DNA of 64,000 nucleotides from Ypsolopha sequella (Eukaryota > Arthropoda > Insecta > Lepidoptera > Ypsolophidae), in assembly GCA_934047225.1 (NCBI GenBank), contig OW203993.1:25868069-25932068 (forward strand). The letters run 5' to 3'. Shown one piece after another: positions 11,179 through 23,655 of the stretch (the stretch's first letter is position 1; each line of letters starts with the position of its first letter). The notes beneath the pieces were generated by a model. That model saw nothing but the letters and a program-made list of their open reading frames with translations, did no database searches and was not told the origin of the DNA. A program made the position numbers and the translations under genes.

Positions 11179-12439
11179 TTTTAAATGGGAGAGTTAAAAG
11201 GAAGACACATTGTAAAACACCAGCAGTTAGTACTCACCACCCTGATGTTACATCATCAGAACGAATGCAATGCCAGAGAATATAAAGTATTGCACGGCTG
11301 TGCTGGCGATTACGTAAGAATGAATCTAACCATTCTGTTACTAGACGAGATTATTTGATTTCTTATTACAGATTATTACGTGTTTTAATCGTTTATTATT
11401 TATTAATAGTTATTATTAATAATAAATTATTGCTTATTTAATCGGAATAATAAAAAAATTCAAACGACTTCGACTTTGGCATCGCCATCAGGAGTTTATT
11501 TTTAAATATCAATGTCAATGTCATCAAACAATTTTCAAATGTAACAGTTTAATAATTACTTTGTGACTCGGTGGTTAAAAAAAGGACGCGAATGGACCCT
11601 CGTCTGGACAGCGGGTGTCCTACAAACGGCGAGTCGTTGCCGCCGCGAAAGCATCTTGCTTGCTCCCTGTCGTTGAGCCTAGCTCTTGCAACTCCATGCT
11701 CAGAAAAGTGGAAGTGGAATGCTGCTGTGTGAAATTTCGGTTACCAAGGAGTACTTACTGATCCTACTTCTAGTCTCAAATTACAAGTTTGTACCTATAT
11801 TTGCTTACGTAATATCTCAAGTCAAAGTTCCCTTATATTGTGACTGAGTGACTGACCTTTCATCAAAACTCTAAAGGTGTTCTAGCAGGCCCACGAAATT
11901 GAAATTTTTAATTTAAATGTACATTGCAACAAAAAAATATAAAAATGTTATTTGCGGTTGGTAATTTAATATTTCCGTACAAAGTCTATACAAAGTGTAT
12001 ATTTCCAGCTGCATCTATAAATTTTTATGACACTAGATGGCGTTGCTGGTATGCTGCTTTGCATTAAAGATATCTTCTACATCATAACACTAGACGGTAA
12101 AAAAAAACTGTAAAAAAAAATTTATGTCGCTTTATCTCCGAAAATAGAGCCTGTAGTAAAAATAAATAATTCAACCGGTAAAGTGCGAATTGGACTCTCG
12201 CATAAAGAGTTCCGTACCCCACACAATACAGGTACGGAAAAGTAAATAACAACAATATAGATGCCATACAAACAGCAAGGCAACAAAAAACAAAGCGATA
12301 AAACTGTACCACCTGACAAACAATTCAGCACCCTTTGAATACAGAACCCATTTATTTATTAATTGTTGTTTTACTTTAATGTATGTATTACAGTCTGCCC
12401 AAATTTGAAATTTGTATGTATTATACGAATGTTGACAGA
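11179..12439. other. gene-less stretch
   Basis: GC rises at 11590-11720 without an obvious product. Overlapping minus frames at 12082-12458 are mutually incompatible and show no family motif. Confidence 0.45.
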
Positions 12440-12550
12440 AACGACATTGAAATAACATTCATATCAGCGTGCATTGCATGTGGCTGTTACGACGCTCGCT
12501 GCGTCTTTGATAAGGCGAAATAGGAGAAAATAATACTTTTCACATGAACG
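12440..12550 (-). repeat. fragment of the 'CTTAAGGCG' TIR repeat family
   Basis: Contains the reverse of the family core 'tctcctatttcgcc' and 'tgttacgac.c'; better copies lie at 31888, 40338, 41985 and 56511. Confidence 0.6.
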
Positions 12551-13011
12551 TGATTGTTTGATTGAAAAATCCTATGTTATAATCCTACCAAGTTTATCTA
12601 TTAATCAAAGCATAAATTAATTAAATCGACCAAGCCGATAAGGAGCAGTAAGATATTCGAACAAAAAAAAAAAACAAAATTATATAGATGTTTTGGTGGT
12701 ATGAAAGAGAAAAATGTTGCATAAGTTGATAATTAAACAACACACTATTTTTCAAAATTTATGTTTTGGCCATAAACGAGGAGTAAGCTTTAGAAAATAC
12801 CCATTTGGTGATACTTAGCCCCTTAAATCAGAAAAATATTAAATAGGTACGAAATTTTAGACTTGATGATGGTGATTGTAATAATTTTCATCCAGATGAT
12901 GATATATTAAAAAAGTTTTATAAAAACAGACAAAAATAAAATGCCTTGCTATTTATTTACTATGGTACCTTTTATGTGATTACTAAAAAATAAGAATGAC
13001 TACTTATTGCA

Positions 13012-13210
13012 AAACGGCTCACCTCAATAATTATTTTTGATCGAGATAACCGACCAGTTTCAGCAAATTCAGACTTCCTTCTTGAGCGAGTGTAGACGCT
13101 CACGCGACGATTTTTTTTTACTTGTATTGTTTTTGGTCTTTTGACCTGTTAAAACTTTTTTAAAAACTGCTCTAGAACTTATTCAGTGGTTCTTTATCCT
13201 TCGGCGAACG
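13012..13210 (+). repeat. 'ACGGCTCACCTCAATA' dispersed repeat, copy 2
   Basis: Second copy of the repeat at 6697-6850, same orientation. Confidence 0.6.
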
Positions 13211-13391
13211 TAAACTAAACTGTTAAACTGCCTTAATCGATTAGGTGGACGGAAAATTGTTTTTATGCTATATTTCTGCCAGAGCAGGTGTCCTAGTTTG
13301 TCCGTCACATCTTTCACCTTTTCAGACTTTATTGGTAGATTTTCAGTTATTTTAGCAATTTAATGGATTTGAGAACGACAACACTGACTGT

Positions 13392-13393
13392 TC

Positions 13394-13424
<31 letters not shown>

Positions 13425-13425
13425 G
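13392..13425 (+). repeat. (CT)n microsatellite
   Basis: Near-pure CT dinucleotides with one interruption, followed by a short GT run. Confidence 0.9.
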
Positions 13426-13700
13426 TGCGTGTGTTGTTACATGTTGTTATTCATACGGCGATTTTACTTTTTTTCAGATTATACGGCAGGCTTTTCACGT
13501 ACCGTATTAAGAAATACGGCATTTTAATTTATTAATATAATAAACAGTTCGTAAATAAATATAATAATACGGTAATTTTGTGTTTTTTTCCATAAATACG
13601 GCAATTCGAAACTTTAGATACGGCAACTTGAAATTTTACGATGACAACACTGCTCTAGTAGTTAGAGGCAGTTTTACTTGAGAACTTTTACGATCGAGAC
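13426..13700. other. segment with seven scattered ATACGGC-like words
   Basis: ATACGGC, TATACGGC, ACCGTATT, AATACGGC, AATACGGT, AATACGGC and GATACGGC occur at irregular spacing between 13453 and 13625. GACAACACTG occurs on both sides (about 13377 and 13644), which could be an insertion duplication. Confidence 0.35.
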
Positions 13701-14758
13701 GTATGTCGCGCGCTTATAGTGACTACTGTGCGTTCGCAATTTTCCAATAATTATATTCTGGTTTATCTATTTCTTGTACATAGGCTTTATTTGGTGTGAC
13801 GTGTGCTTTACATAAAGTTATGATTCAATAGCAAGTCTACTTAGAATAGCATTGTCACTAAAATAGTTGTGGACAGTCTCAAAATAAACTAAAGGTGTTA
13901 TTGTTTGGGTATCATTTCGACAAGAAGAATTTGTTGAACTTCTCTAGAAAGGAGGATTTCAACATTCTCTGGAGCATAGTATGCTTCATACTGTAAGTAC
14001 CTTGTATTTTATATATTATACAATGTGAAAACCGGCTTGAACCCAGCCCAGTTACTTGCTTTGTCTATAATTTCGTAACAACAACGGCAAATCACAGCCG
14101 GCTGCAGTTTTATAAAGATATCAGAATATTACTATCAACTTGTTACCTATATAAACATTAGACACCGCACTTATTAAATAAACTCAGCGCATATATATAC
14201 ATGCATTATTGGCACTAAACTGATAAGCATACAGCTAGATATTCCATTCCATGCAGAAAACACGTAGAATAAGACACGTACTATAAAATTCATAGGTAGC
14301 GTTCCTAAACGCCGGCCGGGGTAAAGGTGAAAATTAACTTGTCAACCATTCTACATTTTACAGCACCTTGGGGTCGTAGGAGGTATCAGTTTCAACTTGA
14401 TATCTCAAAAAACATTGTACCTCATGGTATAATAATACCTTAATATTACCATCGCAAATTGCTAATGCGCTGGGACTTTTGTCTAAATAATTCACCATGA
14501 TGTTTCAATTTCATTGTTGGAAATGATGAAAGCTCAAAAAAGAGTCCTATAAATATTTACTGTAAGACATGATCATAGACATTATGAGACAAAAACATAA
14601 ATATAGTTGGTACCATGGCCGAATACCATGGTTGGTACTAAGAACAAAATATACTCAACAGCGATGCTAACAGTAAAGAAGCCGAAAACAAATAACATCC
14701 GAGCGCATTCGAAATTTATGGGGATTATACAGCTAGACATGGGAACGTATCTTTGTTG
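13701..14758. other. gene-less stretch with a GTAAGT donor-like site
   Basis: ATGCTTCATACT|GTAAGTACC at about 13981 fits a splice donor, but no coding partner is visible, so I call no gene. Confidence 0.3.
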
Positions 14759-14977
14759 AAATTAAATGAATGTTGTTGTACCAGCCAGCCTCACCAACTG
14801 TCACAATAATAAAAATTAAATGAATGTTGTTGTACCAGCCAGCCTCACCAACTGTCACAATAATAAAAATTAAATGAATGTTGTTGTACCAGCCAGCCTC
14901 ACCAACTGTCACAATAATAAAAATTAAATGAATGTTGTTGTACCAGCCAGCCTCACCAACTGTCACAATAATAAAAA
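14759..14977. repeat. 54-bp tandem repeat, four copies
   Basis: TGTTGTTGTACCAGCCAGCC recurs at 14771, 14825, 14879 and 14933, an exact 54-base period with almost no divergence. Because 54 is a multiple of three, one strand gives an artefactual 18-residue repeat peptide. Low divergence indicates recent expansion. Confidence 0.95.
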
Positions 14978-15868
14978 TTTACCGTTTCATTATAATAACA
15001 ATTTTAGCTTGTCATATGTAAATAAATTAATATACCTACCTACTTCTTATTATTTTTACTAAAATATTGTTAATAGCTCATCTCAATTGTTTACTTGTAT
15101 TCTAACACCTACATTAAATTGTATAAAACATTTTTACTTGAATTAATTAAAAAATGTTGTAATGATTTTTCCTATACCAATACCAACAGGTCAATGTATG
15201 ATAAAAAAAATGGAATAATGACTTTAAGTAACCCAAAAAAACCGAATTCCACTAGGTGATCTATAACTTTAAAATTATTTAGGTATACTTTTTAATCTAA
15301 AAGCATAATGTTCTACATACATAAATATAAACAATAAAAGATAACTGTATCCATCTATAATTTTAATTTTTCCATCATTCTGATTTTTGTTCGAATTTCG
15401 CAAAACTGAAATGATTTTATCAACACTTTATTGTACACAAAATACATAAACAGAAAAAACAACAAAGTTCAAAGGCAGACATATAACTTGCAGCGATTTC
15501 TTCCAACCAACCTATCATTGGTGAAGAAATTATTATCACAAGAAAAGTAAAAAGGGGAAAAGTTAATCAAAGTAAAAATCAATTTAGTGAAAGTCTAAAA
15601 ACTTGTTCCTACGTATATTATAATATACAAATATACTACTATCAAAATAGACTTACATAAATAAATAACAAGATTATAATATATTTTGTTTTTTACAATA
15701 CATTATTTTGATAAATATATATATATATATTATATATTTTTTATTTATATACCTGTGATGCTCTTAGATCACAGGTGATCCACCTCAGCATCACAATAAC
15801 TTTCTCTCCAAAAGAAGACCCACCATCCATCAACGTCCTAAGCCGAAGTCCCTCTGCTGGGAGCCTTA
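14978..15868. other. gene-less AT-rich stretch with (AT)n
   Basis: A short (AT)n tract lies at about 15714-15740. Nothing else seen. Confidence 0.5.
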
Positions 15869-16212
15869 AGGGGTCGTTCGAAAATTACGTAGGTAACGCA
15901 ATTTAGGGGGAGGGTGGGAGGGGGTACGACTAGGCGTTACGGTTCTGCTACGTTGGGGGAGGGAGGGCAAGGTTTGCGTTACGCCAAGATTTTAAAATTA
16001 AAAATTATTATTGTTAATTAAAAACTGAATAATTAACGTGTACTTAAAATCTGTCATTCCTGAATATACCCAAAACTTTTTATAAAGCACCTGGTACGTA
16101 ACGGAAAGGAGGGCGGGGGTCCCGGTCAAGCGTTACGTTCCGGTTACGTGGGCGGAGGGGAGGGAATCAAAAATTTGAGAATTATGCGTTACGTAATTTG
16201 CCAACGACCCCT
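15869..16212. mobile_element. 344-bp TIR element with AGGGGTCGTT ends
   Basis: AGGGGTCGTTCGAAAATTAC at the left and its imperfect inverse 'gttacgtaatttgccaacgacccct' at the right frame a non-coding body with several internal GGGAGGG and CGTTACG words. Target duplication not clear. Class unassigned. Confidence 0.75.
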
Positions 16213-17155
16213 AGGTGCATGTTGATTGAATATTTACTGGTGGTGAACATTCTCCGCATTTTTACTCCTTTTGTCCAGCTGGTGCCAACAAAATAAATAG
16301 TCACTCAGAAAAAAAAAACTGTAACATGGGGACCACTTGGCGGATTCTGATATGGTGTCACTGTTAGCTGAAGGGTTTCATTCTTGAGGAGGGTTTTGGG
16401 GTATGTGTGTATGTAAGCTACTAAACTTTTAACTAAAATCTTATTTTATATCTCTAAATATTCTGCATTAACTTTAATGCGACGACCGCCGTGATTTAAA
16501 GCAATCACCACGGTACTCTTTCTTAGGCAGGACCACAAATTATAGAGGGGTACTACGTATCAGATAGCCCTCTCGCCTGTAGTTAACCTCAGACACGTCT
16601 TCTGCCTCCTGATTGGCTGGGGAAAATGATATATCACATTTTTTTTATTCACATCTTATTGTGTAGGCCAAGACAACAACTCTAAACAGCCATATTAAAA
16701 AAAAAGCCCGTGGGCAGGACCTTTACGGCCTGTACGAACGCATTCCATACCCTTGCGTCCTCCAAACTGTTGAATCTAATGCCATGAAGTCCAGAAAAAG
16801 TCGCACGGAGCGCGATCAGGACTATAAAGGGGATCGGGCAACTCTCAAAGATTTCAAAAAGTAAAACTTTTTTCAAATCTTTGGCAGCTCTTGGATGTTT
16901 GTGGTCTTCAGAAATAAGCGTCTCAAACTAGAACTAGGACGTTTTTGTTTTAAATTATTAAATACAACAGGTAAACAGATCAGTGTGTCCTCCTGGTAAA
17001 AGTGTTCCGTGAGTGTGTCACTCTGCATAACTGCATTCACAGTTTTTTGGTTGGTTTTTTTATTGTTCGTCTGTTAGAGAACAAATCTCTTTTATAGTGC
17101 ATGTAAGCTGGATTGCATTGCTACCAACATTACGGCTAAGGAACTACCTAGTTAT
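16213..17155. other. gene-less stretch
   Basis: A minus frame at 16682-16876 resembles no family convincingly. Nothing else supported. Confidence 0.4.
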
Positions 17156-17410
17156 GGTGCGGTCATCAGATTAAACAAAATAAACACACTCAGCTATCGT
17201 GGGTAAGTCGGTTATGTAAATAAGCAGAATAAACCAAATAAACCTTAGTACATACCATGGTGGTTTATAGTGGTTTGAAGCTAGCTGCACAATCACGTTT
17301 GACAGCCAATTTTCCCCACGATTTTTGACGTTTATTGAGGGTCATGACCGAATGGTGGGTTTATAGTTTATAGTGAAAATAGTAGTTTATTGTGATCTGA
17401 TGACCGCACC
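17156..17410. mobile_element. 255-bp TIR element with GGTGCGGTCATCAGA ends
   Basis: GGTGCGGTCATCAGAT at 17156 and the inverse ATCTGATGACCGCACC ending 17410 are perfect terminal repeats; no coding body. Internally 'ggtttatagtggttt' style words repeat. Target duplication not obvious. Confidence 0.8.
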
Positions 17411-18240
17411 CTGATGAAGCGCACTTAGTTATCAGCTTGTCTATGCCTTGTTTACGTTCCCACAAAAATATTAGACCTACATCGTTGCTCCAATCAGCGA
17501 AACTAGTCTAATTCAATAACTGCTAATAATCGATTCGTGATTCGTAGTCATACATAACAACTAATTATAATCAACTCACGAATTTCGATTATATCAGTTC
17601 CGCGTTACATATACACTCCCACCTCTTAAGCTGTAAATTAGATAGGTAAGGCCTTATTCCCTTGTTTTAGAGTTTACTTTTGCACCGTGGCTTTATTTTG
17701 ACTAGCAAACTATCCCAGCTTGGTCCGTTGTCATTTGGTTTTATGTATGTTGTGGCTCGTGGACATTAGGCAGATCGTAAAGAATTAAATCGAAAATCTT
17801 TCACCAAAATTCAAAAAATTGGTGCGACGACGAGCGAAGCGACAATTCCAATGTTTAAAGAAATGTGATATTCCCAATTTTATGTGCCGGCGACATTCCA
17901 AATATCAGATAGGTCTGATTGGTTATTTTTAAAAAAATATGCTAAAATGGGAAGATTTTGTTTTTTTTATTGTTTGAAAAAGTTAGTTCAGGAGAGAGAC
18001 AGTGCGAGTTAACGAGATAAACTTACTTCACTTTGATGAATATTTAATTTATTTTAAAAGTTTGGTTTGACATTGAATGATAGAGTGAAAAATATCGACA
18101 TTCGGGATCGTTGCACCCTGAAAGAAGACGTAGTGAGAATAGATAAAGGAATGATTCGGTGGTTTGGCTGAATTAATGGATGAATTGAGAGAGGGTGAAT
18201 GAAAGGAGAGTGACGAATGAAATTTATGATGCACAAGTAG
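17411..18240. other. gene-less stretch, nothing recognised
   Basis: AT-rich; frames at 18049-18266 are shadows without family features. Confidence 0.45.
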
Positions 18241-18465
18241 AAGGTACAGCTCAACCAGGCCGCCATAGAAGGACGTATGCTGACTAAATTGGTGACATGC
18301 TGAGGAAGGGCAAAGTCAGAAGTGCCCGGAATAGAAGAGCTTTTACGACTACTTTGATGGATGTGGAAGAAGCGAAAAAGATCATTGAGCAGCAGCGTAG
18401 CAGATGGAAACCTGTAGTCTCTGCCTACCCCTCTGGGAGACAGGCGTTAGTATATACATATATGT
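18241..18465 (+). repeat. lepidopteran dispersed repeat ending '...CTACCCCTCTGGGAGACAGG'
   Basis: The segment 'gcagatggaaacctgtagtctctgcc' then 'tacccctctgggagacaggcgttag' is a repeat 3' end that I recognise from moths. A short frame (SRWKPVVSAYPSGRQA) suggests it derives from a retroelement coding tail. An inverted relative lies at 63035-63235, and a partial one at 42560-42660. Confidence 0.65.
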
Positions 18466-18732
18466 TATATATGAATTTCCAAAACCTGACGTTATCGATG
18501 ATTTTCTGTATTTTCCACCTACATTCCAAATGTCAGCTCAGTCGACCCGGCTGTTCCTGAACTACACCGCTGATGGATTAACGGACACCTTCGCTGCAAG
18601 GGTTCCGTATTCAAAATTTTTGCTTTACTTTACAGTTCTCAATTAATCGATCGCTTGGATGGATAAATGGCTAATAGCCGATATAAATCGCTTCTGTAGT
18701 TATTAATCAATCAATATAGTCCTTGCGTCTTC

Positions 18733-18875
18733 GTATTGTGTCGCAGGTAAATTGTCGAAGCCATGAAATTATAATTTCACCGGGTTAGGTTAGTTTATAA
18801 AATACTTAACAAAAAACTACGAGTGAAATTATAATTGCACCGCTTCGACAATTTACCTGCGACATGATACAATAC
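18733..18875. mobile_element. 143-bp palindromic hairpin element
   Basis: GTATTGTGTCGCAGG opens an arm mirrored by 'cctgcgacatgatacaatac'; the inner TAAATTGTCGAAGC pairs with GCTTCGACAATTTA. The middle carries a second matching word ATTATAATT. Non-coding. Confidence 0.75.
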
Positions 18876-20002
18876 AACTATTAGTGATCGGATTGGGTAG
18901 ACCTAATTTACCAAAACTTCAAAGAACAGAGACAAAAAGTGTCATAGGCTCAGAACAATATTGTTCTGAGGTCATAGCCGAAATAATTGGCATAGATTAA
19001 AATATGTTAAGGTGTGTTAATTCGAAAACCATCTCGAGATTTAAGTTTAATAAGCCGTATTTTCGAAGTTTTGGTCTAAAAAACCTCATGATGATGAATA
19101 TTTTCACGAAAAGGCGGCAACTTCCATTTGCCCTCGTGTGACGTCACTTGAGTAATGGCTGTTTAGAAATGTGTCCTTTGCTATCAAGATAAATTTATAA
19201 TAATTTGCTCCAGACTAATTTGACAGCTAGATGACAGATGAGTAAACAGACAGAGACAGACCACTTTTTTTTATAAGCAATCACACATCACAAACAGTAT
19301 TAAGTATGTCTAAAATTCTCAAGTGACAAAGTCATCGGACAATTCTTTAAAAAATCATGAAAAAATAACGGTTAATTCATATACTTACCAAAATAATGAA
19401 AACTATGTCCTAAAATGGCGTATATTCTCAGAAAAAAAAATAAAAAAAAAAATCTTTTCAAAATTAAGCTATGGGAATGAGCGTTTTTCTCGTTGTTTTT
19501 TTTTCTTAGTTCTTAGTTCTCCTCCAGATGGCGCTGTCCATGTCACCATAGATAAAATCTAAGGTTTCGTAGCAATCAATGTCAAAGCAGAGAATATAAA
19601 GTACGGTCAAAGTTTGTTTGGAATCGGTGCAAATTTTTACTTTGATTCTGTTGCTAAAAAATATGTCAGTGCCATCTATGAACCTTATTTAACACTAAAT
19701 TTGACATAAGGAAAAACGCTCATTGTTCACAAATAGGGAGCTTCAAGTGCAGGCTTCTGTACATTGTTCTAACCAAAAGTAGTATTTGATGGGTGGTATA
19801 ATTATTTCTTCAGATTTGGTTACAAATCCCGAGGAATAAAGGGTAGATAATACCACAAAAAAACGAAGATAGACGGACAAAGTGTCCGGTATTCATTCGT
19901 AGTAGTGAGTAATCACGATGCTATACACGTTCGTAGTTGGAAGCACAACACCAAAAAGGTTTAACGTTCAAGGGAAACCGTTGCCTGTTTTTTGCTCGAC
20001 AG
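18876..20002. other. gene-less stretch, nothing recognised
   Basis: AT-rich, including 'ccagatggcgctgtccatg' type words around 19520 but no alignable element ends. Confidence 0.45.
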
Positions 20003-20466
20003 TACAGTCAGCAAAAGAGTTAGGTGACTAGGCCCAGCGCTAACACTTTGATCCTAAGACCTACGCTGAGTGATACGTGAGCTGAGGAATATACTTAGTG
20101 AATACAAACACACATGCACTTTTGATTAAGTATTCTTCATCTCATCAATCACTCGTCAGTGTAGGTTTATTCCTGACATGTTAGGGAATTTAGTCTTTTG
20201 TCAGGAAATCAGGAAAAAATTGCATTCGTCAGGAATTTTAAAAGATAACGAACAAATGCTTAATATTATTTTGTTTTTGTTACAAAAACTGTTGGAAATC
20301 GCGCTTCGTCCGCATTAACATGAAAAATTACAGAAAATTATCTGAAATATTTGGGATTTTGTCAGAAATTCACAGAACTGAATCTGGTAGACCTACGTCA
20401 GTGGGTCTTAGCTAGGATCAAAATGTTTGCACTGAGCCTGATTACTTATCTCTTTTGCTGACCGTA
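20003..20466. mobile_element. TIR element, ends CAGTCAGCAAAAGAG, TA target duplication
   Basis: TACAGTCAGCAAAAGAG at 20003-20019 is mirrored by CTCTTTTGCTGACCGTA at 20450-20466; inner parts also match ('aacactttgatcctaagacc' versus its inverse near 20400). The TA at each end suggests Tc1/mariner. A truncated relative lies at 44503-44683. Confidence 0.8.
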
Positions 20467-21194
20467 CCTATTGGCCGTGCTCGGAATATATTTTTATTTT
20501 TCATGAAGCAGCTTAAATATGAATATGGTTTTAGAATTCGGTCAAAATCGGAAACCCTTACAACGACCAGTTCGGGGCCAGTAAAGAAGGCGGACGTGAA
20601 GTGCGCACGCGCATTCTCATCAAAGCTTCGACGAAAAAGCGGAGGTGCGCGGGGGTTTTTGCGCAAGTGATAGCTAATTTCACGTGTTTACTGGCTCGAA
20701 CATCAAAGGTTTTTCCATACTTACTTACAGGGCTAACATGCTGCTCGTCACGTAGTTGCTGGTTGCATTTCCCGCCATTCTGCCGCCGCCATATTGAATA
20801 CGAATCACACATGCAAGCCGTTTACGGTTTTATTTGCAATTCAATGCAGATTCCTTTGTTTTGTCCGACAAAAGAATTACAAATTCTAGCCCAATTCCAT
20901 GTTATTCATCATTTAAACACGGATTCCCGTATTTTTCAGCCATTCGGCGTAAAGAGGCATAAAATGAACGAACAAGCAAAGAAATAAGATTTGTTTCAAC
21001 AACAGGCTGTTATGAAAGAGTCCTTATGTACGCCCTACTTTTCTTTTTTTCTTTTCTCAGTCTTTTGCATCTTTAATGCAGAGAGGCAATGTTCTTTAAG
21101 CCAATGATCCCTGTAGGCGTTCAACCACTTTGATATCAATTTCTTACGTTAGTTCTTACGACGTGATTCATCAACAGCTGTAATTGGATTCTAT
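20467..21194. other. gene-less stretch with a CpG-richer core at 20570-20830
   Basis: The core contains GCCGCCGCCATATTG, the kind of word found near insect promoters, but no exon or donor is convincing. Overlapping frames on both strands disagree. Confidence 0.3.
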
Positions 21195-21564
21195 TTTTAG
21201 GGTTCCGTACTCAAAGGGCAAAACGGAGCCCTTGTCTGTCTGTCCGTCCGTATGTCACGGGTCTCTAGCTCGTAGACGGAATGAGTTACAGACCTGAATT
21301 TTGGATATTTTGTGTAGAATGTTGACCTACTGAATTAGAAATACTCATACCTACTGAATTAGAAATTCGTTTAAATTATTTTTCAGTGGTGTCAAATGGA
21401 GCCAAAAAAAAACGTTTTTTCATACTCTGGCTTTGATTGGGTGTCATTGTCTCAACATTGTCTAGAGCTCATTAATTGAGTAGAGTACAAAATTAAATAA
21501 ATTATCTTCAAAAATAAAAAACCCTAAAAAAAATCGAGGCCCAACTCGCACTTGCCCGGTTTTT
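21195..21564 (-). repeat. 'CCGGCCAAGTGCGAGTC' dispersed repeat, divergent copy 2
   Basis: Reverse orientation; keeps both ends (TTTTTAGGGTTCCGTAC and 'actcgcacttgcccggttttt') with a diverged middle. Confidence 0.75.
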
Positions 21565-22124
21565 AATTTAATTTAAAAGTAATGGTGTCTATGAAATAGA
21601 GTAAATTTATATATTATCGGGTATTACCGATTTTATCCTAACACTAGTCAGGTACAAGGGCTTTTTTCAAAAGTACAAAAGTTTGCAAAATAATAGACTT
21701 TGTGATATTTAATTGGATAAAACAAACCGATGAAAGTAATTCAAGAAGTTTTCTCAAGAAGTTCAGTTTATCTTACCTTGAATAAGAAAAAATGGGCTTT
21801 TCTTAATTATACTTCACTATCACTTCGAACATCTGCTTTGAATACAAAATTTTGTACTTACTAAGAAATAAATATTATTCAATTAAAATATAGTTTTATT
21901 ACTTTTTTAGGTTAATAAACAGTTTCCTTTAATATCAGTACGAAGCTAAAATAACCTTTTAAAATAAGGAAACAAAAACCTTTCTTTTAATCTCATACTA
22001 AATGTATGGGAATGTTTAATGTCAAAATTTTGGATACTTCTCGTTTGATTTTCAAAAAGTTATTGATGTCATTTTACTGATTAGTTAACGTACTTTCGAT
22101 ATCAGTTTAATTTTTTCTGATATC
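21565..22124. other. gene-less stretch, nothing recognised
   Basis: AT-rich, no supported structure. Confidence 0.45.
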
Positions 22125-22132
22125 TGTAATAG

Positions 22133-22393
22133 CAGTGGCGTGCACAGAACTTTTTTCCGGAAAAGCAATCAGAAGGTCAAGTACGACAATAAAAAAAATA
22201 TGAAAAAAATTAAATAACACTTTGAAAAAAAAAACTTTGTATGAAAATGTTCACTCTAAGAAAGGCAGTGCCTACCCTGGCGTCATACAAACTTTTTTTT
22301 TTCAAAGTGTTATTAAAAAAAAATCATATTTTTTTATTGTCGTACTTGACCTTCTGATTGCTTTTCCGGAAAAAAGTTCTGTGCACGCCACTG
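22133..22393. mobile_element. hAT-type foldback MITE, 261 bp, with perfect 8-bp TSD
   Basis: The ends are CAGTGGCGTGCACAGAAC and its exact inverse, and the inverted arms extend over about 120 bases, so the element is nearly a full palindrome. TGTAATAG flanks it at 22125-22132 and 22394-22401. An 8-bp duplication with CAGTGG-type ends indicates mobilisation by a hAT transposase. A sister copy lies at 37778-38029. Confidence 0.93.
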
Positions 22394-22401
22394 TGTAATA
22401 G

Positions 22402-23049
22402 TTACGGAATAATTGCCTGGAATACACTCTGTATACAGTCTTTCGATCATACTTGCTCTCTCGCACAATGACAAACGCGGTATGCGTGAGGGCGCAAGTA
22501 GGATACATATACGCTGTATCTCTGGCGCGTGCTAGCTACACTGCTCTCCTACTATATTATGTTGGAGCCAATGTTGGCCCAACACGGACGTACTAATAAA
22601 TGGAATTACGTCCAACGTCATACGCTGGGACTATTCGAAAAGCACTTCTGGGGATTCAGCTCCTGATTTAATTATGTTCCATGTGCGTCCACGCTGCGCA
22701 TTGACTTTAATTCACCAGGACTTCTAAACTCTTTAAAATCAACTCTATTTGTTGGAGAATAAGAGTTAAATGGGCGTCTATTTTTGTTGGTATGTCAGTT
22801 CAGCTTTGTATGGATGTAGGTAGTGGTAATAACCCTTTTATGTTAAGAAGCCCTTGCTTGGAGGCTTTCAAGGAGATGCTTTGTTCATTGTATATGGGTA
22901 ATGTATGTTAATGGCCTTTGATATTGTATGAAAACTGTGTAGGTTGGTTGGTAGTAGGATTTTGATTTTTAGTTCTATAGCCCTTCTGTTAGGCTTGCAT
23001 TTTTCTGAGAAAAAATTAATTCTTTGGTTACAAAAATGTTTATTTAAAT
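22402..23049. other. gene-less stretch with a trace of the 'GGCCCAAC' repeat
   Basis: Words at 22555-22580 (ATGTTGGCCCAACA) resemble the family at 27975 and 29200; otherwise nothing supported. Confidence 0.4.
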
Positions 23050-23655
23050 GGTAACTAGAGATGCCGCGAATAGTTGTTATAGCGAATAGTCGAATACCGA
23101 TTAATCGCCATTCCCTTTGGCGAGTAGTCGAATAACTCGCCATTATTATTCGACATAAAAAAGGAATATAGAAAATAATTTATTCGCTACCAAATTATAA
23201 TACGCAAGTGTATAGTCTTGAATTTACTAATAATTTATTTGTTACTGTAATCAAAAATTTTTCGAAGGTTATCTATGAGAAAAAAAAACAATAAAGTTAT
23301 AAAAATCAGTCTCATATTATACTGATTTTACATTTTTAAATGCTGAAAACTCTTTTCTTTTCTGAGGCAGGTTTGATTTATGAAGAAAAGCGCAACCGAC
23401 TTGATCCCAATCGTGCAGAAAAACTATTTTTTTTTGCACCACAATCTGCCCCTTTTTGTCTTTAAATATTAATTAAAAAGCCAAACTTCAACATGACATG
23501 ACTAATTTTTGGCTAAATTTTTATATAAATGATAATAATTAATACCAAGTGTGTTTTGTTTATTAAAAAAAATAGAAACTGATTATTTTTAAGTCTATAG
23601 TTTTTTGTTCACTAAAACTTTATTTTAGACAACTATTCGCCGAATGTCGAATAAT
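23050..23655. mobile_element. decayed hAT-like element, TAGAGATGCCGCGAATAG end
   Basis: The left end TAGAGATGCCGCGAATAGTTG resembles a common hAT terminus. An inverse match (CAACTATTCGCCGAATGTCG) sits near 23628, but the outermost right end is missing. Internal sequence is AT-rich and non-coding. No target duplication can be read. Confidence 0.5.

Noticed and set aside
12082..12458. three overlapping minus-strand frames with hydrophobic stretches
   Set aside because: Mutually exclusive frames in AT-rich sequence; no conserved motif.
13701..13993. possible first exon ending in a GTAAGT donor
   Set aside because: Only a splice consensus and a very short frame; no product or matching acceptor.
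14733..14966. 77-codon frame with an 18-residue repeat
   Set aside because: Produced by the 54-bp tandem repeat, whose period is a multiple of three.
16682..16876. minus frame with a vague mariner-like C-terminal look
   Set aside because: No DD34D or helix-turn-helix motif and no terminal repeats nearby.
18241..18560. 87-codon protein gene
   Set aside because: The frame lies in a dispersed repeat with an inverted copy at 63035; it is retroelement-derived.
20442..20987. four overlapping frames on both strands
   Set aside because: They contradict one another and none shows a family motif; the open frames follow from higher G+C.
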